A DNA stretch of 64,000 bases, from positions 31,850,695 to 31,914,694 of the forward strand of contig CM038710.1 of NCBI GenBank assembly GCA_021613375.1. Direction: 5' to 3'. Below, piece by piece: positions 25,037 to 36,220 of the stretch. The translations under genes were made by a program, and so were the position numbers. Below the pieces are notes generated by a model. It was not told the DNA's origin. It was given only the letters and a program-made list of their open reading frames with translations, and searched no databases. The stretch's first letter is position 1, and every line of letters starts with the position of its first letter. Source of the stretch: Megaleporinus macrocephalus (taxonomy: Eukaryota; Chordata; Actinopteri; Characiformes; Anostomidae).

Positions 25037-25500
25037 TATGTGATGTGAGGGGGTATTCAATCAGTCCCTGTGAGTTTAAAACCCTGATAGCTTGAGGAAC
25101 AAAGCTTTTGCAGAGTCTGGCAGTGGTGACACGGATTCTCCGGTACCTTCTGCCGGACGTCAGCAGTGAAAAAAGTCTGTGTGAGGGATGGACGGGGTCG
25201 TCCACAATGCTGGTGGCTTTGCGGATGCAGCATGTGGTGTAAATGTCCATGATTGAGGGGAGAGAGACCCCGATAATCTTCTCAGCTGCCCTCACTATTT
25301 GCTGAAGGGTCTTGCAGTCAGAGGCGGTGTAATTCCCAAATCAGGCGATGATTCGGCTGCTCAAGATGCTCTCTACAGTCCCTCTGTAGAACATGGTGAG
25401 GATGGGAGGGGGGAGATGAGCCCTCATCAGTCTCCACAGGAATTAGAGGCCCTGCTGGGCTCTCTTGGATATGGAGTTGATGTTGAGGGACCAGGTGAGG
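25037..25500 (-). pseudogene. LINE reverse-transcriptase C-terminal remnant, copy A
   Basis: On the minus strand the uninterrupted part (to about 25325) encodes CKTLQQIVRAAEKIIGVSLP, IRKATSIVDDPVHPSHRLFS and SGRRYRRIRVTTARLCKSFV followed by PQAIRVLN. This is the conserved tail found after the reverse transcriptase in several fish LINEs. Upstream codons up to about 25500 are recognisable but frame-broken. The hAT element begins just beyond the coding end. The catalytic polymerase domain is absent because of 5' truncation. Confidence 0.7.
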
Positions 25501-25553
25501 TTCTCAGTGATGTGGACACCGAGGAACTTTGTGCTCCTCACGAATGGTGGGAG

Positions 25554-26030
25554 TCGGTGCACAGCCATTTTTTAGATCTCTCCAGAGATGTTCAATCGAT
25601 GTTCAAAGTCTGGGCTCTGGCTGGGCCACGCAAGAACATTCACAGAGTTGTCCCGAAACCACTCCTTTGTTATCTTGGCTTCCCTGACTCTCCTCTCCTT
25701 TTACCCCGATCACTCAGATTGCACAGGCAGCCAGCTCTTAAATTCTGGTGGTTCCAAACTTCTTCCATTTACAGATGATGGAGGCCACTGTGCTCATTGG
25801 GGCCTTCAATGTTGCAGAAATGTTTCTGCACCCTTCCCCGGATCTGTGCCTCGATACAATCCTGTCATAGAGGTCTACAGACAGTTCCTTGGCCCTAATG
25901 GCTTAATTTGTGCTTTGACATCTACTGTCAACTATAGGACTTTACATAAACAGGCGTTTGACTTTCCAAATCACATCCAGACAAATAGATTTACCACAGG
26001 TGGACTCCAATCAAGTTGTTGAAACAAGTG
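25554..26030 (-). pseudogene. Tc1-like transposase pseudogene
   Basis: Reading the minus strand, 25743-25900 gives STVASIICKWKKFGTT, part of the paired DNA-binding domain, preceded by a degenerate IVSRHRSGEGCRNISATLK. Then 25570-25680 gives AKITKEWFRDNSVNVLAW followed by PSQSPDF, the region around the last part of the DDE catalytic core. The segment between them, with the first two catalytic acidic residues, is absent. Frames are interrupted. The enzyme would cut and paste the element at TA dinucleotides; this copy cannot. Confidence 0.75.
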
Positions 26031-26296
26031 AAGGATGATCAGTGGAAACAGGAGCACCTGATCTCAGTTTTGTGTGTCATGGCAAAGGCTGTGAATACTT
26101 ATACATGTGATTTTTTGTTTTTTTATTTTTTTAATAAATATGCAAAAAATTCAAATAAACTTCAATTTGCCTTTAAGGAGTATTGCATGTAAAATTTTTA
26201 AGGGGCAAAATTGAATGTAATCTAGTTTGGAATTAGGTTGTAACACAACAAAATGTGGAGAATGTGAAGCGCTGTGAATACTTCCCTGATGCACTG

Positions 26297-29169
26297 TGGT
26301 GTTATGAATATATTTATATATTCCTATAAGGCTGGTGCTCATAGAAAATGTTGCTGAAAATAGATTTCGGGAAACAACCTAGATTGAAAACATATATTAC
26401 GTACTTCTGACCTCCTAAGCATGGTTTTTAAAAAAAGAGGAAAATCAACACAAAACTGGCTGCCAAACTTTAGAAATTAGATTGGAATACATAATCAGCT
26501 GCACCCACTTTCTGCACAGCCCTCCCTCAAATTAATGTTTCTATGCCCATAAACTGTCTGTTTAGACTTCTGTACATGCTGACAAGTTCTGTGCAGCTTA
26601 GTTCTCATTGGTTGACAGTCCTTCAAGCAGGGTGATCCTGACTGGATTGAGAGTAGATCGGGGGGGTAAAAATTGGATTATATACACCATCCCACCACAG
26701 AAGAATCGGGGACGATCATTGTTTAAGATCAGCCTGGTTTTGGGAGACCTTTCATGATTATTAGCCTCAAAATCAGCCTGATGGTCCTCCTTATGTTTCA
26801 TGGGATTTGCTGTGCATGAGGATTAATCATAGTTTGAGTATCTAAACCTGGATTAATAGAGAACATTTTTAATTGTCTTCATACACAAGCCTTCTGCTTT
26901 TCTGCTTTGTAGATTTTGTGAGGCTAAAACGTAGTCAGGAACACTCTGTTGAACTTGCTTTGTGATACCGTTTATTAGAAAGTGATCTGAAAATCCAGGG
27001 TTAAATAAAAACTAAGCTTAAAATTAAATATGGAAAATCAAGCTTTTTAGGATCAGAGGAAAACAAGGACCGACACATACAGAGGAAGAGCTGAGACAGA
27101 GGAATGCGTTACACATACATTACATGCGGGAAGAAAACATCCCACTCGCATCTGAAACTGAAACAAAGGGCCATGTACATCAGGCCCAGAGTATGTGTGA
27201 ATGGATGAGCTCTCAGGCTCCTGCAGGCTGCTCCACAGAAGCCGGGATTCTCATTTATGTTAAAAAGACACCATTCAGTCTCATTGTTTCCTCTTGTCAA
27301 GACGCAAACAGCCTGAGGGAACAAACTCCAACTTTTCAGATGGAGTGGTTTTCCTGTCTGCGCTGCTGATATCTGAAAACTTCACTTAGCATCTTGCAGC
27401 TCATCTAAAGACTGACTAATTAAAGCCCGCTTTTGTTTGAGACGACTGTGTGTCTGAGCTCTCCACTGAATTCTGCATGCAAACACCTACACACACACAA
27501 GCCGGGCGCCTTGCAGAGCGACGCACTATCAAATCCGCATGAGGGCACAGCCGACCTGCCCACCCTTGGTTTGCTGGGTGGGTGTGTGTGGAGGGAAGTT
27601 GGAGTCACTCCCTCACACCTGCAGGAGAGTAATTGATTTCTGTCACAGTGTGCAGACACACACCCACGCTCCTGCAGACACACACTCTTGAGGGACTGCA
27701 GACGGGTCACCTAGGGACCAAACTATGAGCTGTCACACAGACACAGAACTTTTCTCTCCGCCGCACTCACCTCCCAAAAGGCTCCGTGCAGCTGGGTTTC
27801 CATCCGCTTATGTTTCTGTGTGTTTTTCGACAGAGAAATGATGGCAAACGTTGAATAACATCGTTAAACTTTGCATATATTAAAAGAATTGTCTGTAAAC
27901 TCGCTCGATGTTTCTCAGACGCCTATTTTCTTTTTTTTTTTGCTGAAGTGACGTCGAGGGTTGTATTCTCTCATGCTGAGCTGATGGAAGCACAGTGAAA
28001 TATCTGCTATGTATCACTGCGCTCTGGCAGTGTTTGTTTAAGGCAAGCTGCATCTGATAGACAGCACAGTCTCATGTGTTTATAAAAGTCAATGAAAGCA
28101 CAGTCCATGGAATCCAACGGAAGCCAGACTTCAATACGCATTCATGGCAGATACTAATGCATGCTGTTTTAGTGAAGCAGACATCTACGTTTACTGGAGA
28201 ACAGGCTTTTATATCATCATTTCAGGTCCTGTTTGGAAGTTTGGCTTCTGTTCTGCGATGGTTGTTGGAGTTCTCAGAAGGGCTGGATCTTGCTTCCAAT
28301 GCATACAGTGTAATGTACATGTCTGACATTGTCTTAAACTTGAAACAGCCAGTAGTGATGAGAAGCTTTACTGAAATTTTACTTTCAATGCATTGAACGT
28401 CTGATTGAGTGGATTTCTTTTTGGACGGGCTTGATGTGGATTGTAAAATAAACCAATTTTGTATTAACACTAACATATGTGGTGGTGTAAATCACAGCCA
28501 ATGTATAAAACTACATCTAGAAACAGAGTTTGTGGGTAAAACAGGCTCATCTTAGTGGTTGGGCTTAGTAAACAAGTTGAGTTGAATATGTGGAAGACCT
28601 AAGATGCTTCAGAACAGGGCCTTTGGCTCTTTTCACTAATTGACCAGGGGTGTTTAAAGAAGCAAAATCATCTAAAATCATCCACCAATTGTGAAGGAAT
28701 AATAGGATTAATGATAGGTCAAAAATGTCTATGTATGATGTTGCAGGTATACAAACACGCTGACCAGCTGGCCCTGACCCGTCTTGTCTCGTAATATGAG
28801 AGGATGAAGAAGTAGCACTTTCCTAATGTCGTGTTCTATCGTCTGTCATGTTGAAGGTCCTGTTCCTGGTTAGATCATTTAAGGACCATTATAGCGACCA
28901 CAGCTGCCCACTCACTCTTGCTGTTCAGCAGCAAACAAAAAAAGTGATTGAAGCAAACAAGAGTTAACATACACATTGCTTTCTACTGCTGGAGATGCTC
29001 TTGGTAAATAAAGAGATGAGAAGTTTGGTTCTGAACTCAATTAATTGAGTAGCGAGCTAGATGGATTGTGAATTTCTGGTGATTTAGGGGTTATGGTTTG
29101 GAGTTTGAACCATACAGATTGTGTCATCTGACAAATTGTTCCTTTAAGCCTTTACCTATGACTTCATGT
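26297..29169. other. Largely unassigned stretch
   Basis: No transposon end or exon could be named. 27380-27800 is relatively GC-rich with several CpG. Frames of 60-106 codons on both strands lack motifs and overlap each other, as expected by chance. Confidence 0.4.
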
Positions 29170-29177
29170 GTTCACAG

Positions 29178-30343
29178 CAGACATGGGACCAAGTCACTAA
29201 GTTGCAAGTAACAAGTAAGTCTCAAGACTTGACAATTAAGTCCCGAGTCAAGTCCCAAGTCAATACAAGGAAGTCTCGAGTCAAGTCCCAAGTCTTAAAC
29301 TTAGAGTCCTAGTCAAGTCACCAGATGTAACGTCATTTCAGTATTTAACACAATTGAAGCAGTTGATTAGTAGTATGTTAAACTAACATTAATAAAACAT
29401 TAAAGTTTTTAAAGTTTGTATTATAACAAAAATAACTGAGATCAATGAGATCATTTCAAGCAGTTCTAATCACTAACTCACTCATTAGCAGTCCATTACC
29501 CAGTTAAAATAGGAGTTGAAGCAGAAAAAACACTAAAATGTGAAGGCTGAGAAACACTGCATTATGTGGAAGTATAAGTACACATTACACCTACAGGAAC
29601 TTTAATAACATCACATTCTAAACCTATAATCATTAATATCTGGACCAGGTCTTTCAGTTCTAACAGTTTGGCACTTTTCTGCACTACTTGAACACTTCCT
29701 GTCTGAGACGCTGTGGTTCCTAAATGCTTTAATGTTTCAGTAAAGTTCTCAGTGGACGGTGGAATATCTAGGAGGGATGAACAGAGGGAGAGAGCTTCCT
29801 TCACATTAGCTGTTGTTTATCATTATGTCGCTAAGTTTGCTAGCTTGTTAGCCCGCTAGCTAGCTAGCTAACTGCTATATGTAAAATATACATAGCAGAG
29901 ACTTACTGTTGTGCAGCCTCAAAAGTCAAAGGTTGAAGTGGTTGCAGCCCCATCTTTGTTTTTGACTCCTGTCCTGCATGTCACATTTCTTTTTTATTTA
30001 CTACAGCATAATTTAGGGAGAATGACTCAGCACAAATTCAACACTGGCGCCCCCCCAAAGCTTCATGTGATTGGCTGCAGAACTTTACTTTACTTTAAAG
30101 CGGCGCAGCTTTGTTGCCTAGCGTTACAGCACCATTTAATACATTTAATATTTATTATGTTAAAATATTGTGGCGACTCTTTTCAAGGCTTAAAGCTCAA
30201 GTCCGATTCCAAGTCTGAGTCAGTCAAGGTAAAGTCTAAGTCACAAGTCTTTAGTGATGTTGTCAAGTCAAGTCACAAATCATCAGTTTAGTGACTCGAG
30301 TTGGACTCGAGTCCAAGTCATGTGACACGGGTCCACAAGTCTG
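29178..30343 (+). mobile_element. Nonautonomous hAT element (1166 bp) with perfect 8-bp duplication
   Basis: The left end CAGACATGGGACCAAGTCAC and the reverse complement of the right end (CAGACTTGTGGACCCGTGTC) are inverted. GTTCACAG flanks both sides exactly (29170-29177, 30344-30351). Subterminal regions are packed with CAAGTC and GACTCGAG motifs, as in a common fish hAT family, and probably bind transposase. No transposase remains. An 80-codon minus-strand frame (29562-29804) has no recognised relatives. Confidence 0.9.
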
Positions 30344-30439
30344 GTTCACAGGTTCATTCACACTGAGCACTGACTTAGAGACATGAGGAGTGAGAAATTC
30401 ATTCCTGGTTGTGCGTGTGTTACTCTCAAAGGTTTATAA

Positions 30440-31130
30440 TTCAACAAGTCAAGTCAAGTCAAGTGGGTTTTATTGTCATTTCAACTACATACAGAGTACA
30501 CAGTGAAACGAAACAACGATCCTCCAGGACCATGGTGCAACATAGACAGTACATGTACCAGAAGATATCAGTTCAGACGTTGAGTTGTGTTGAGAAGTCT
30601 GATGGCTTGGGGGAAGAAGCTGTTGCAGAGTCTGGTCGTGTTGGACTGGATGCTGCGGTACCTTCTTCCTGATGGCAGGAGGGAGAACAGTCTGTGTGAA
30701 GGGTGGGTGGGGTCATCCACAATGCTGGTTGCTTTGCGGATGCAGCGGGTGGAGTAAATGTCCAAGACGGAGGGGAGAGAGACTCCGATGATCCTCTCAG
30801 CTGTCACAATGCGTTGGAGGGACTTGCAGTCAGAGGCTGTGCAGGTCCCAAACCAGGCAGTGATGCAGCTGCTTAGGATGCTCTTTATGGTTCCCCTATA
30901 GAAGAGGGTGAGGATGGGTGGAGGGAGACGGGCCTTTCTCAGCTTCCGGAGGAAGTAGAGACGCTGCTGGGCTTTCTTGGCTGTAGAGCTGGTGTTCAGG
31001 GACCAGGTGAGGTTCTCCGCTAGGTGGACACCAAGGAACTTGGTGCTCTTAACGATCTCCACAAAGGAGCCGTTGATGTTAAGCGGAGAGTGGACCGGCC
31101 TTGATTTCCTGAAGTCAACAACCATTTCCA
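30440..31130 (-). mobile_element. 5'-truncated LINE, copy B
   Basis: Same family as 24259-25542, with the 3' tail of repeated CAAGT at about 30443-30465 and TTTTATTGTCATTTCAACTA, ACACAGTGAAACGAAAC next to it. The 5' end is truncated near 31130 where it meets a miniature transposon. Confidence 0.8.
30568..31130 (-). pseudogene. LINE reverse-transcriptase C-terminal remnant, copy B
   Basis: Minus-strand frame starting around MVVDFRKSRP, then [88 protein letters not shown] and NSFFPQAIRLLN before a stop. This is the thumb and C-terminal part of a LINE reverse transcriptase. The fingers and palm with the YADD site lie upstream and are missing. The frame stays open into the neighbouring miniature transposon to 31326, but those 65 or so residues are not LINE protein. 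Fewer lesions than copy A suggest a younger insertion. Confidence 0.8.
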
Positions 31131-31139
31131 ACAACAATG

Positions 31140-31414
31140 GGTAAGAAAAAAAATACATGAATCTGCAACAGAACAAAGCTGTTGTGCTTAGTACAGTGAA
31201 GTCTGTAAATATAGAAGAATACTTTTTGGTGCCAGAACCAAATTCAAAACGGTTCCATATAGAACCATAAACAACATATTCTCCATCAATCTGAGGAACC
31301 ATTTCTCCAGCAATGATTTTCAGCAATGATATGATTTAATGTAAGACATGTGGTTCTAAATATGGAACCATTGCTAAAGAACCTTTAAAGAAGCGTGTCT
31401 TTTTTAAGAGTGTA
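31140..31414 (-). mobile_element. Miniature transposon with AAGAACC motifs, copy 2 (uninterrupted)
   Basis: Reverse-strand relative of 1415-2200 that keeps continuous sequence across the site where the LTR at 1483 inserted (GGTTCTATATGGAACC). It ends TTTTTTAAGAGTGTA, like TTTTTTGGAGTGTA at about 2144-2157. Confidence 0.6.
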
Positions 31415-31522
31415 GTTTATGAGGACTTATTGTTTGGGCATTAAATTATAGCCAGCTGAGCCAGAATATGACAGAAATCAATTACTGTCTTGCAGGTGCC
31501 AGGAAGTGACTCCAACAGTCCT

Positions 31523-31559
<37 letters not shown>
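31523..31559 (+). repeat. AC microsatellite
   Basis: About 18 AC units. Confidence 0.95.
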
Positions 31560-31562
<3 letters not shown>

Positions 31563-31569
31563 GCACACA

Positions 31570-32060
31570 CAGTTGTGTTAGCATGGCAACATTATTTAAT
31601 AGAGCAGCAGGATGATGCATATGCAGGTGCGTGGTGCCTCTGCTGGTCCAAATTTAAAAACCGCTTTTAAAATGAGCAGAAACGTCATTTATATGATAAT
31701 ACGACTGTATGAGTTCATGAATAAATGCAAACGGCTTTGCAGATTAAAATGCAGATAAATTTTCCAAACTGTGTGTCGGGCAAGGAACCACGGAACAATT
31801 AGAAATGGCCTAAAGATCATTTGAAGGGCGCACAGTTCAGCACTCTGCTGGGATGACACCAACAGATGTGGAAGCATATGCAGCCCCTGCTTCTGCAGGC
31901 CATAGTGTGGACACATAGGCTTCTATTTAGAGGAGCACCGTGCTAATTAGGGACTTTGCAGCCAGCTTTGCAATTCACCCGCCGAAGCGAACACCTCGTT
32001 TTCTGCCCCACCGTGAGCCCTAATGACTCATACTGCTGCTATACTCAGCCATACCACTAA
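31570..32060. other. Unique, possibly conserved non-coding segment
   Basis: No transposon signature and no frame with a recognisable motif. It contains TTAGCATGGCAAC at about 31576 (like an RFX X-box half-palindrome), GATGCATATGCAG (POU-like), TTCATGAATAAATGCAAAC and GCTAATTAGGGA (homeodomain-type core). That texture resembles vertebrate enhancers. Conservation itself cannot be seen in one sequence. Confidence 0.35.
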
Positions 32061-32665
32061 TGAACACTTGCTTGATTAATGAATTAATGTATGCAGTCTA
32101 TTAAATTACAACAAGGACACATTGTGTGGAAAAGAGTGTTCAACTGTGGCATAAAACAGGCCCACAACAAAAGTGATACTTATAAGAGAGTAAAACACAG
32201 CACAGATTAAATATGAATGCATAGCAGTATTTTCTTAAAGGGCTCATTTTATTTTAAATAAAAGAGCTTGATGAACAGTTCATGTAAGTTATTGTTCCAG
32301 ATTGTACATAAATGGAAACTATGCTGCAAAAATTCAGCCTGTAACAGTTTAGCCTCATTTATTCGTACCATAAGAAGTGTTTTAGCCTGGGCTGCTTTTG
32401 GAATGAGGCAAAATACACTGCAGCTAACAGAGTTAATCTTCAGAACAGAGTTAATCTTCACCGCTCCGTGTTTTCCAGGTATGGTGGTTCTATAAAAGCA
32501 GGTACTTTATCACAGTCACTATTATGTGTTTCTATAGACCTCTGCCTTTCTGTTGGTGGATTGTGTAATAGAATGTTTTTAATTTAATTTATTTATTATA
32601 CGAAAACAAACATAGACACACACCACCCCAAGACCAAATCACACCGTGTTTCTATATCAACCTGT
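32061..32665. other. Unassigned stretch with a short tandem duplication
   Basis: CAGAGTTAATCTTCA occurs twice in tandem at about 32428-32461. Nothing else recognised. Confidence 0.4.
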
Positions 32666-33050
32666 TGTAACGTTGCAGGAGACAAGAGAGGCGGATATAT
32701 TCACAAATGGATTTATTAAAGTCCAACAGTTAAATCCAACAGAAACCAAAATATGAAATAATGAAGTAATAAGAAACAAAGAAATATAAACAAATCAGAC
32801 ATGAGGCACACGGTACAGGGCGCAAGGAGAACAATGCACAGATAACAATACTCGACAAAGACGGGGAGAAAACAGAGGGTATATGTAGCAACAGGAAATG
32901 AGGAACACCTGGGAACAATGGGAGGAGACACATACTAGGAACCGGTAAGGGGCGGAGACAAGGTACGGATTTATGACCAAAACTAACACTAGCACATGGG
33001 AGTGACAGGGAACGTAAACAAGGACATAGACAGACAGAACTTATTTCAGA
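32666..33050 (-). mobile_element. LTR-like unit, copy 4
   Basis: The reverse complement ends GCAACGTTACA after AATAAATCC, and carries TTTGTTTACGTT, CTCCCATGTGCTAGTG, GTCTCCGCCCCTTACC and CTCTGTTTTCTCCCCGTC, all shared with 1026-1414. The 5' edge is imprecise and the expected TGT start is missing, so a small deletion or older age is likely. Confidence 0.6.
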
Positions 33051-34324
33051 AATGGTTTGGTATGAATGTCCTTTTAGAAGGTCCTGTATATGAAAGGTGA
33101 AAACTGGAAAAGAAGATATTTATTTCTACATAAACAAATTTAAAGACAAACTTTCCATCTAGACGTTTCCATCTGAACTCTTACTGGAGTTAAGAATAAT
33201 GTAAATAATGCTTTGTTTAACATAGTAGACTCACTCATGTGGTCTAATGTGTGTTTAGGAAGGTCTGTAGATGATGATGATCTATGAATTTGGGGATAAT
33301 AATGTTTTTGTAATGATTTTTGTGAATTACACTGAACATCTGAAATAGGCTAATTCACTGTTTCTAAACATTAAAAAACTAAACATTTCCTGTGTTTCAA
33401 AATGTTATTTCTATTTCTATGCTACACTGGGCTAGTGTACAAAATGTATATAATATATGTAATATACATAATATAACATATAAATCTATGTAATGTGTAA
33501 TAAGGATTTCATAAGGTCTTTTTGTTCATAGAAGATAGTGCTGGAAATTAATGAATATGCTGTGTGTTAAAAAGCAATTTTATATAAAAATATTCTGAAG
33601 CTTTTTCATGCTGCTGTATATACAGTAAACACAGAAAAGTTATGACTAGAAAATATGTGCTGGACACTGAATCTGTATGTAAACTAAAAGAAATGTGCGA
33701 TTGAAGTGCGATTGAATATTCAGGTTTTAAGCAAGAAAATATCTACGCTGTTAATACATCAGTCTGACCACTTTCCTTTCTTATCTGATCAACCTTCCGA
33801 AAACAGCTCTCTCTCTTTCTCCCTCTCTCTCTCTCTTTCTCTGTAATGTAGCTGTCAGTGTGGGGCCTCCGTCAGCAGACTGATGGCTGATGGATGGATT
33901 TGTTGTCAGTGAGATTTGAGGGCAATCAGAGAGGCCTTCGGTAACGACTGCCAGGGGAATGCACCACAATGAACTACACGCTTCATATTCACCCCCACAG
34001 TGGCCCCACCAGCCTGCAGCCCAACAATGAGACTCCACCAGCCATTTGTGTCTGATATGCTATATGTCAATCATTTCTGTGTGTGTGTGTGTGTGTGTGT
34101 GTTGAGAGTCAAGGAAACCTTGGATGGAAATGAAACCAAGGAGATGTCATCTGTTTCGTGTGGGTTGTCCAGACTTTCAGACTTCAGTCTGAGACAGAAC
34201 AGACTTTTGAGTAGTGTTTTTTAGGACATACACAGTCGTTTGGAATCACATTCTCAACCTCAAGACAGGGTAACCAGATTGTCCATGCACTGCTGACTAT
34301 AAGCTGAGAGTTTTATTATCAGTA
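33051..34324. other. Unassigned stretch with CT and GT repeats
   Basis: CT repeat at about 33806-33842 and GT repeat at 34078-34104. The 33860-34030 part is unique-looking, and no exon was recognised. Confidence 0.45.
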
Positions 34325-35226
34325 TCAAAATATGTGATCAGTGATTGGCCGATATTTCTCCAATTTAGTAGATTGATAATGTTAAGCAAATGAGCCTAAT
34401 TTCTGTTTTTCCAGCTATCGTTTCATCCAGGAAGGGGAGCCCTCTGACCAGCTCCCTGAAATTCCTATCTGAACCACTAGGTGGAAATACACACCCTTTT
34501 ATTTTCCACAGACTGACTAAAGTAGCGGCCTCGTAAGAACAGTTTACGGCGTTCACCCGCATGTGTGGATGAAAAACATGTCGTCTGTCTGTGTATGTGA
34601 CTCTCATCCAGGACAGTTTGTAACATCTGTAAAATTAGTGAAATCAACGTGTCTCATTGGGGAACCAAGACAAAGACATTTAACACTACTAATCTGACAC
34701 GCACGTAAGAGTAGAATACAGTGAGTATCAGCAAACAGCAGAGCTAGCATGCGCAGCTAGCACAAAATAAATAACCCAGAGAACCGTGCAGACCAGATCT
34801 GACCGGTACGAACAGCACAGCAGCAGCGACAGCCAGAGAGCTAAAGGAATCACAGCCAGAGTGATTGAGTTTATAGTTCTAGATAAGCAGCTCTTCTCGG
34901 CTGTAGAAGACGTTCATTCTGCCACTAAATATTCCACCTGGATCCACGCTCTGCTGTTCCTAGTAGGAAATACTTTTCGGATGTCGCTCCTCCGGAGCTG
35001 TATCAAGCGGTTTACTCCCACATAGACCAACTTCTAACTTTGTAAAAAATATTATGCTGTTTCACATGAGCTCGTTAAAAATGGTAATAAACCAGTTTCC
35101 ACCATGTTTCATGACTTGCTTGCACTAATAATTGCATGTAGCCCCGCCCTCAATTGGTATAGGATTGTGATGAAAGGTGATCAGTGATTGAAATCGGCCT
35201 CAAAAACGGTGAACGGTTCATCTCTA
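34325..35226 (+). mobile_element. hAT transposon relic
   Basis: The ends share GTGATCAGTGATTG followed by GGCC(GAT) on the left and AATCGGCC then GAACGGTTCATCTCTAAT on the right, similar to the AGAGATG ends of some fish hAT elements. It contains a broken hAT transposase segment at 34840-35040. No target duplication was resolved. Confidence 0.5.
34840..35042 (+). pseudogene. hAT (ZBED-like) transposase fragment, frameshifted
   Basis: Frame one at 34840-34914 gives AKGITARVIEFIVLDKQLFS then AVEDV, matching the hAT/ZBED motif in which the enzyme has (I)T-x-x-(I/V)-x-E-F-I-x-x-D-x-Q-x-(F/L)-S-(V/A)-V-E. Frame three at 34959-35042 gives PSRKYFSDVAPPELYQAVYS then HIDQLL, the downstream motif PSRRYFSD. 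The two are out of frame with each other, so at least one indel separates them. The catalytic core beyond is absent. It would have been a DNA-cutting transposase. Confidence 0.65.
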
Positions 35227-35554
35227 ATTCTAATAGTAAAATAAGCAATGCTACTGTTATTTCTCATGTAAAGACATGTGAAGCACCTCTGCATCTTTCC
35301 AAACTGCCACTAATGTAACATCACTGCACAGGTCAGTACGCTCAGAAGACACCACTAACTGCTGATTCTGTTACATCAGCTAACAGACACCCATACTGGC
35401 TAGCATTGTGCTGTGTGATGGGAAAAAGGAAGGGAGTGCCATCCTTTCCACCCAATCAGCCAACCCAGTTAAAGTCCATTATGCTCCTGGCCACAGCCAT
35501 GGATTCACCTGGAGTCAAACTCGTGATCTTGTAATTATCAGTGTTCATACAGTT
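35227..35554. other. Unassigned; possible worn SINE on the minus strand
   Basis: GATCACGAGTTTGACTCCAG on the minus strand (about 35510-35530) resembles a polymerase III B box, but no A box or tail supports a SINE firmly. Confidence 0.3.
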
Positions 35555-36052
35555 CATATTTTGCATAAAAAAAAACTTTCTTTACATTTCATGTGGACAC
35601 TTTGCATGATGGGTGCTCGGTTTTATGTGGCTCCCTTCCTACCAAGGCATGCTCAACGCTCTGGAATTGGGTAATTTGGGATTCATTAGACCACAAGACC
35701 TGTTTCCACTGCTGCAGGATTCCATTTATGCTCTCTAGACATGTTGAAATCTTCACAAACAAGTGCTTTTCTTTTCTTATAGTTTTCTTGCATTTTCTAG
35801 CTCAAGTCATTCCATCTCCTTAGTTGCTTTCTTTGCTTGAGGCAGGCCAGCCATTTGACCCTTAAGAAACACAGTAACTTCCTTGCCAAAACCACAAGAC
35901 ATAATGAGAAATGAGAAGCTACTCACTGTATCAGTTAAAAGTTCAAATAATTGTTTCCTAACATATGAATCCCTACAGTATCTGTTCAATGAAAGGCTCC
36001 TAACTTATTTAAATCAATATGATAGCTTCTTTTTGGCCAGGCAGTGTTCTGT
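35555..36052 (-). mobile_element. Tc1-like transposon relic
   Basis: The right edge, read on the minus strand, is CACTGCCTGGCCAAAAAGAAG, a known style of Tc1 terminal repeat. An N-terminal transposase remnant lies at 35810-35930 (minus), GKEVTVFLKGQMAGLPQAKK then ATKEM. A catalytic-domain scrap lies at 35600-35700, whose minus strand reads GTGGTCTAATGAATCCCAAA (WSNES). The middle is deleted. Confidence 0.55.
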
Positions 36053-36220
36053 TTATGTAAATATATAATTACATATGTTGTAGTATAAAAGACCGTCAAG
36101 CAGCCATATTGGGAGGTGTTCACGGTTCTCTGTTTTGACCTGAGGTGGAAAAACTCTGGTCCAGACCAGCCCGGCACTCTCCTCTACATTTGTACATTTA
36201 ACCACAGCTTTGTTAGATTC
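36053..36220. other. Unassigned short spacer
   Basis: Between the Tc1 relic and the LTR-like segment. No feature seen. Confidence 0.4.

Larger units (their letters stand above)
24259..25542 (-). mobile_element. 5'-truncated LINE inserted in the Tc1 element
   Basis: It interrupts Tc1 between ATCAGGTTGGA and ATGGTGGGAGTCGGTGCACAG. On the minus strand it is LINE 3' coding sequence, then untranslated region, then a GTCAAGTCAAG tail at the left edge. It shares TTTTATTGTCATT and ACAGTGGAGTGAAA with 30440-30510 and 46898-46955. A protein remnant (CKTLQQIVRAAEKIIGVSLP, then DIYTTCCIRKATSIV) matches the second copy at 30568-31130. A 356-bp hAT element splits it. Confidence 0.8.
23911..26296 (-). mobile_element. 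Tc1 transposon relic containing a nested LINE and hAT element
   Basis: The left end CAGTCTATCTGGAAAGTATT then TACAGCGCTTCACG pairs with the right end (reverse complement CAGTGCATCAGGGAAGTATT, CACAGCGCTTCACA). TA precedes the left end and TG (a decayed TA) follows the right. Tc1 sequence occupies 23911-24258 and about 25543-26296. Transposase runs on the minus strand. Most of the catalytic domain has been deleted at about 25680, where the text jumps from the WPSQSPD region to the helix-turn-helix region. A 1.28 kb insertion separates the halves. Confidence 0.85.

Noticed and set aside
25299..26022. Frames of 144-159 codons on the plus strand
   Set aside because: They are antisense to LINE and Tc1 sequence and cross the junction between the two elements.
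27380..27800. CpG island promoter
   Set aside because: GC and CpG rise only modestly, and no exon or splice signal follows.
31131..31326. Extension of the LINE copy B frame upstream
   Set aside because: The extra residues come from the neighbouring miniature transposon, so the frame is a chance fusion.
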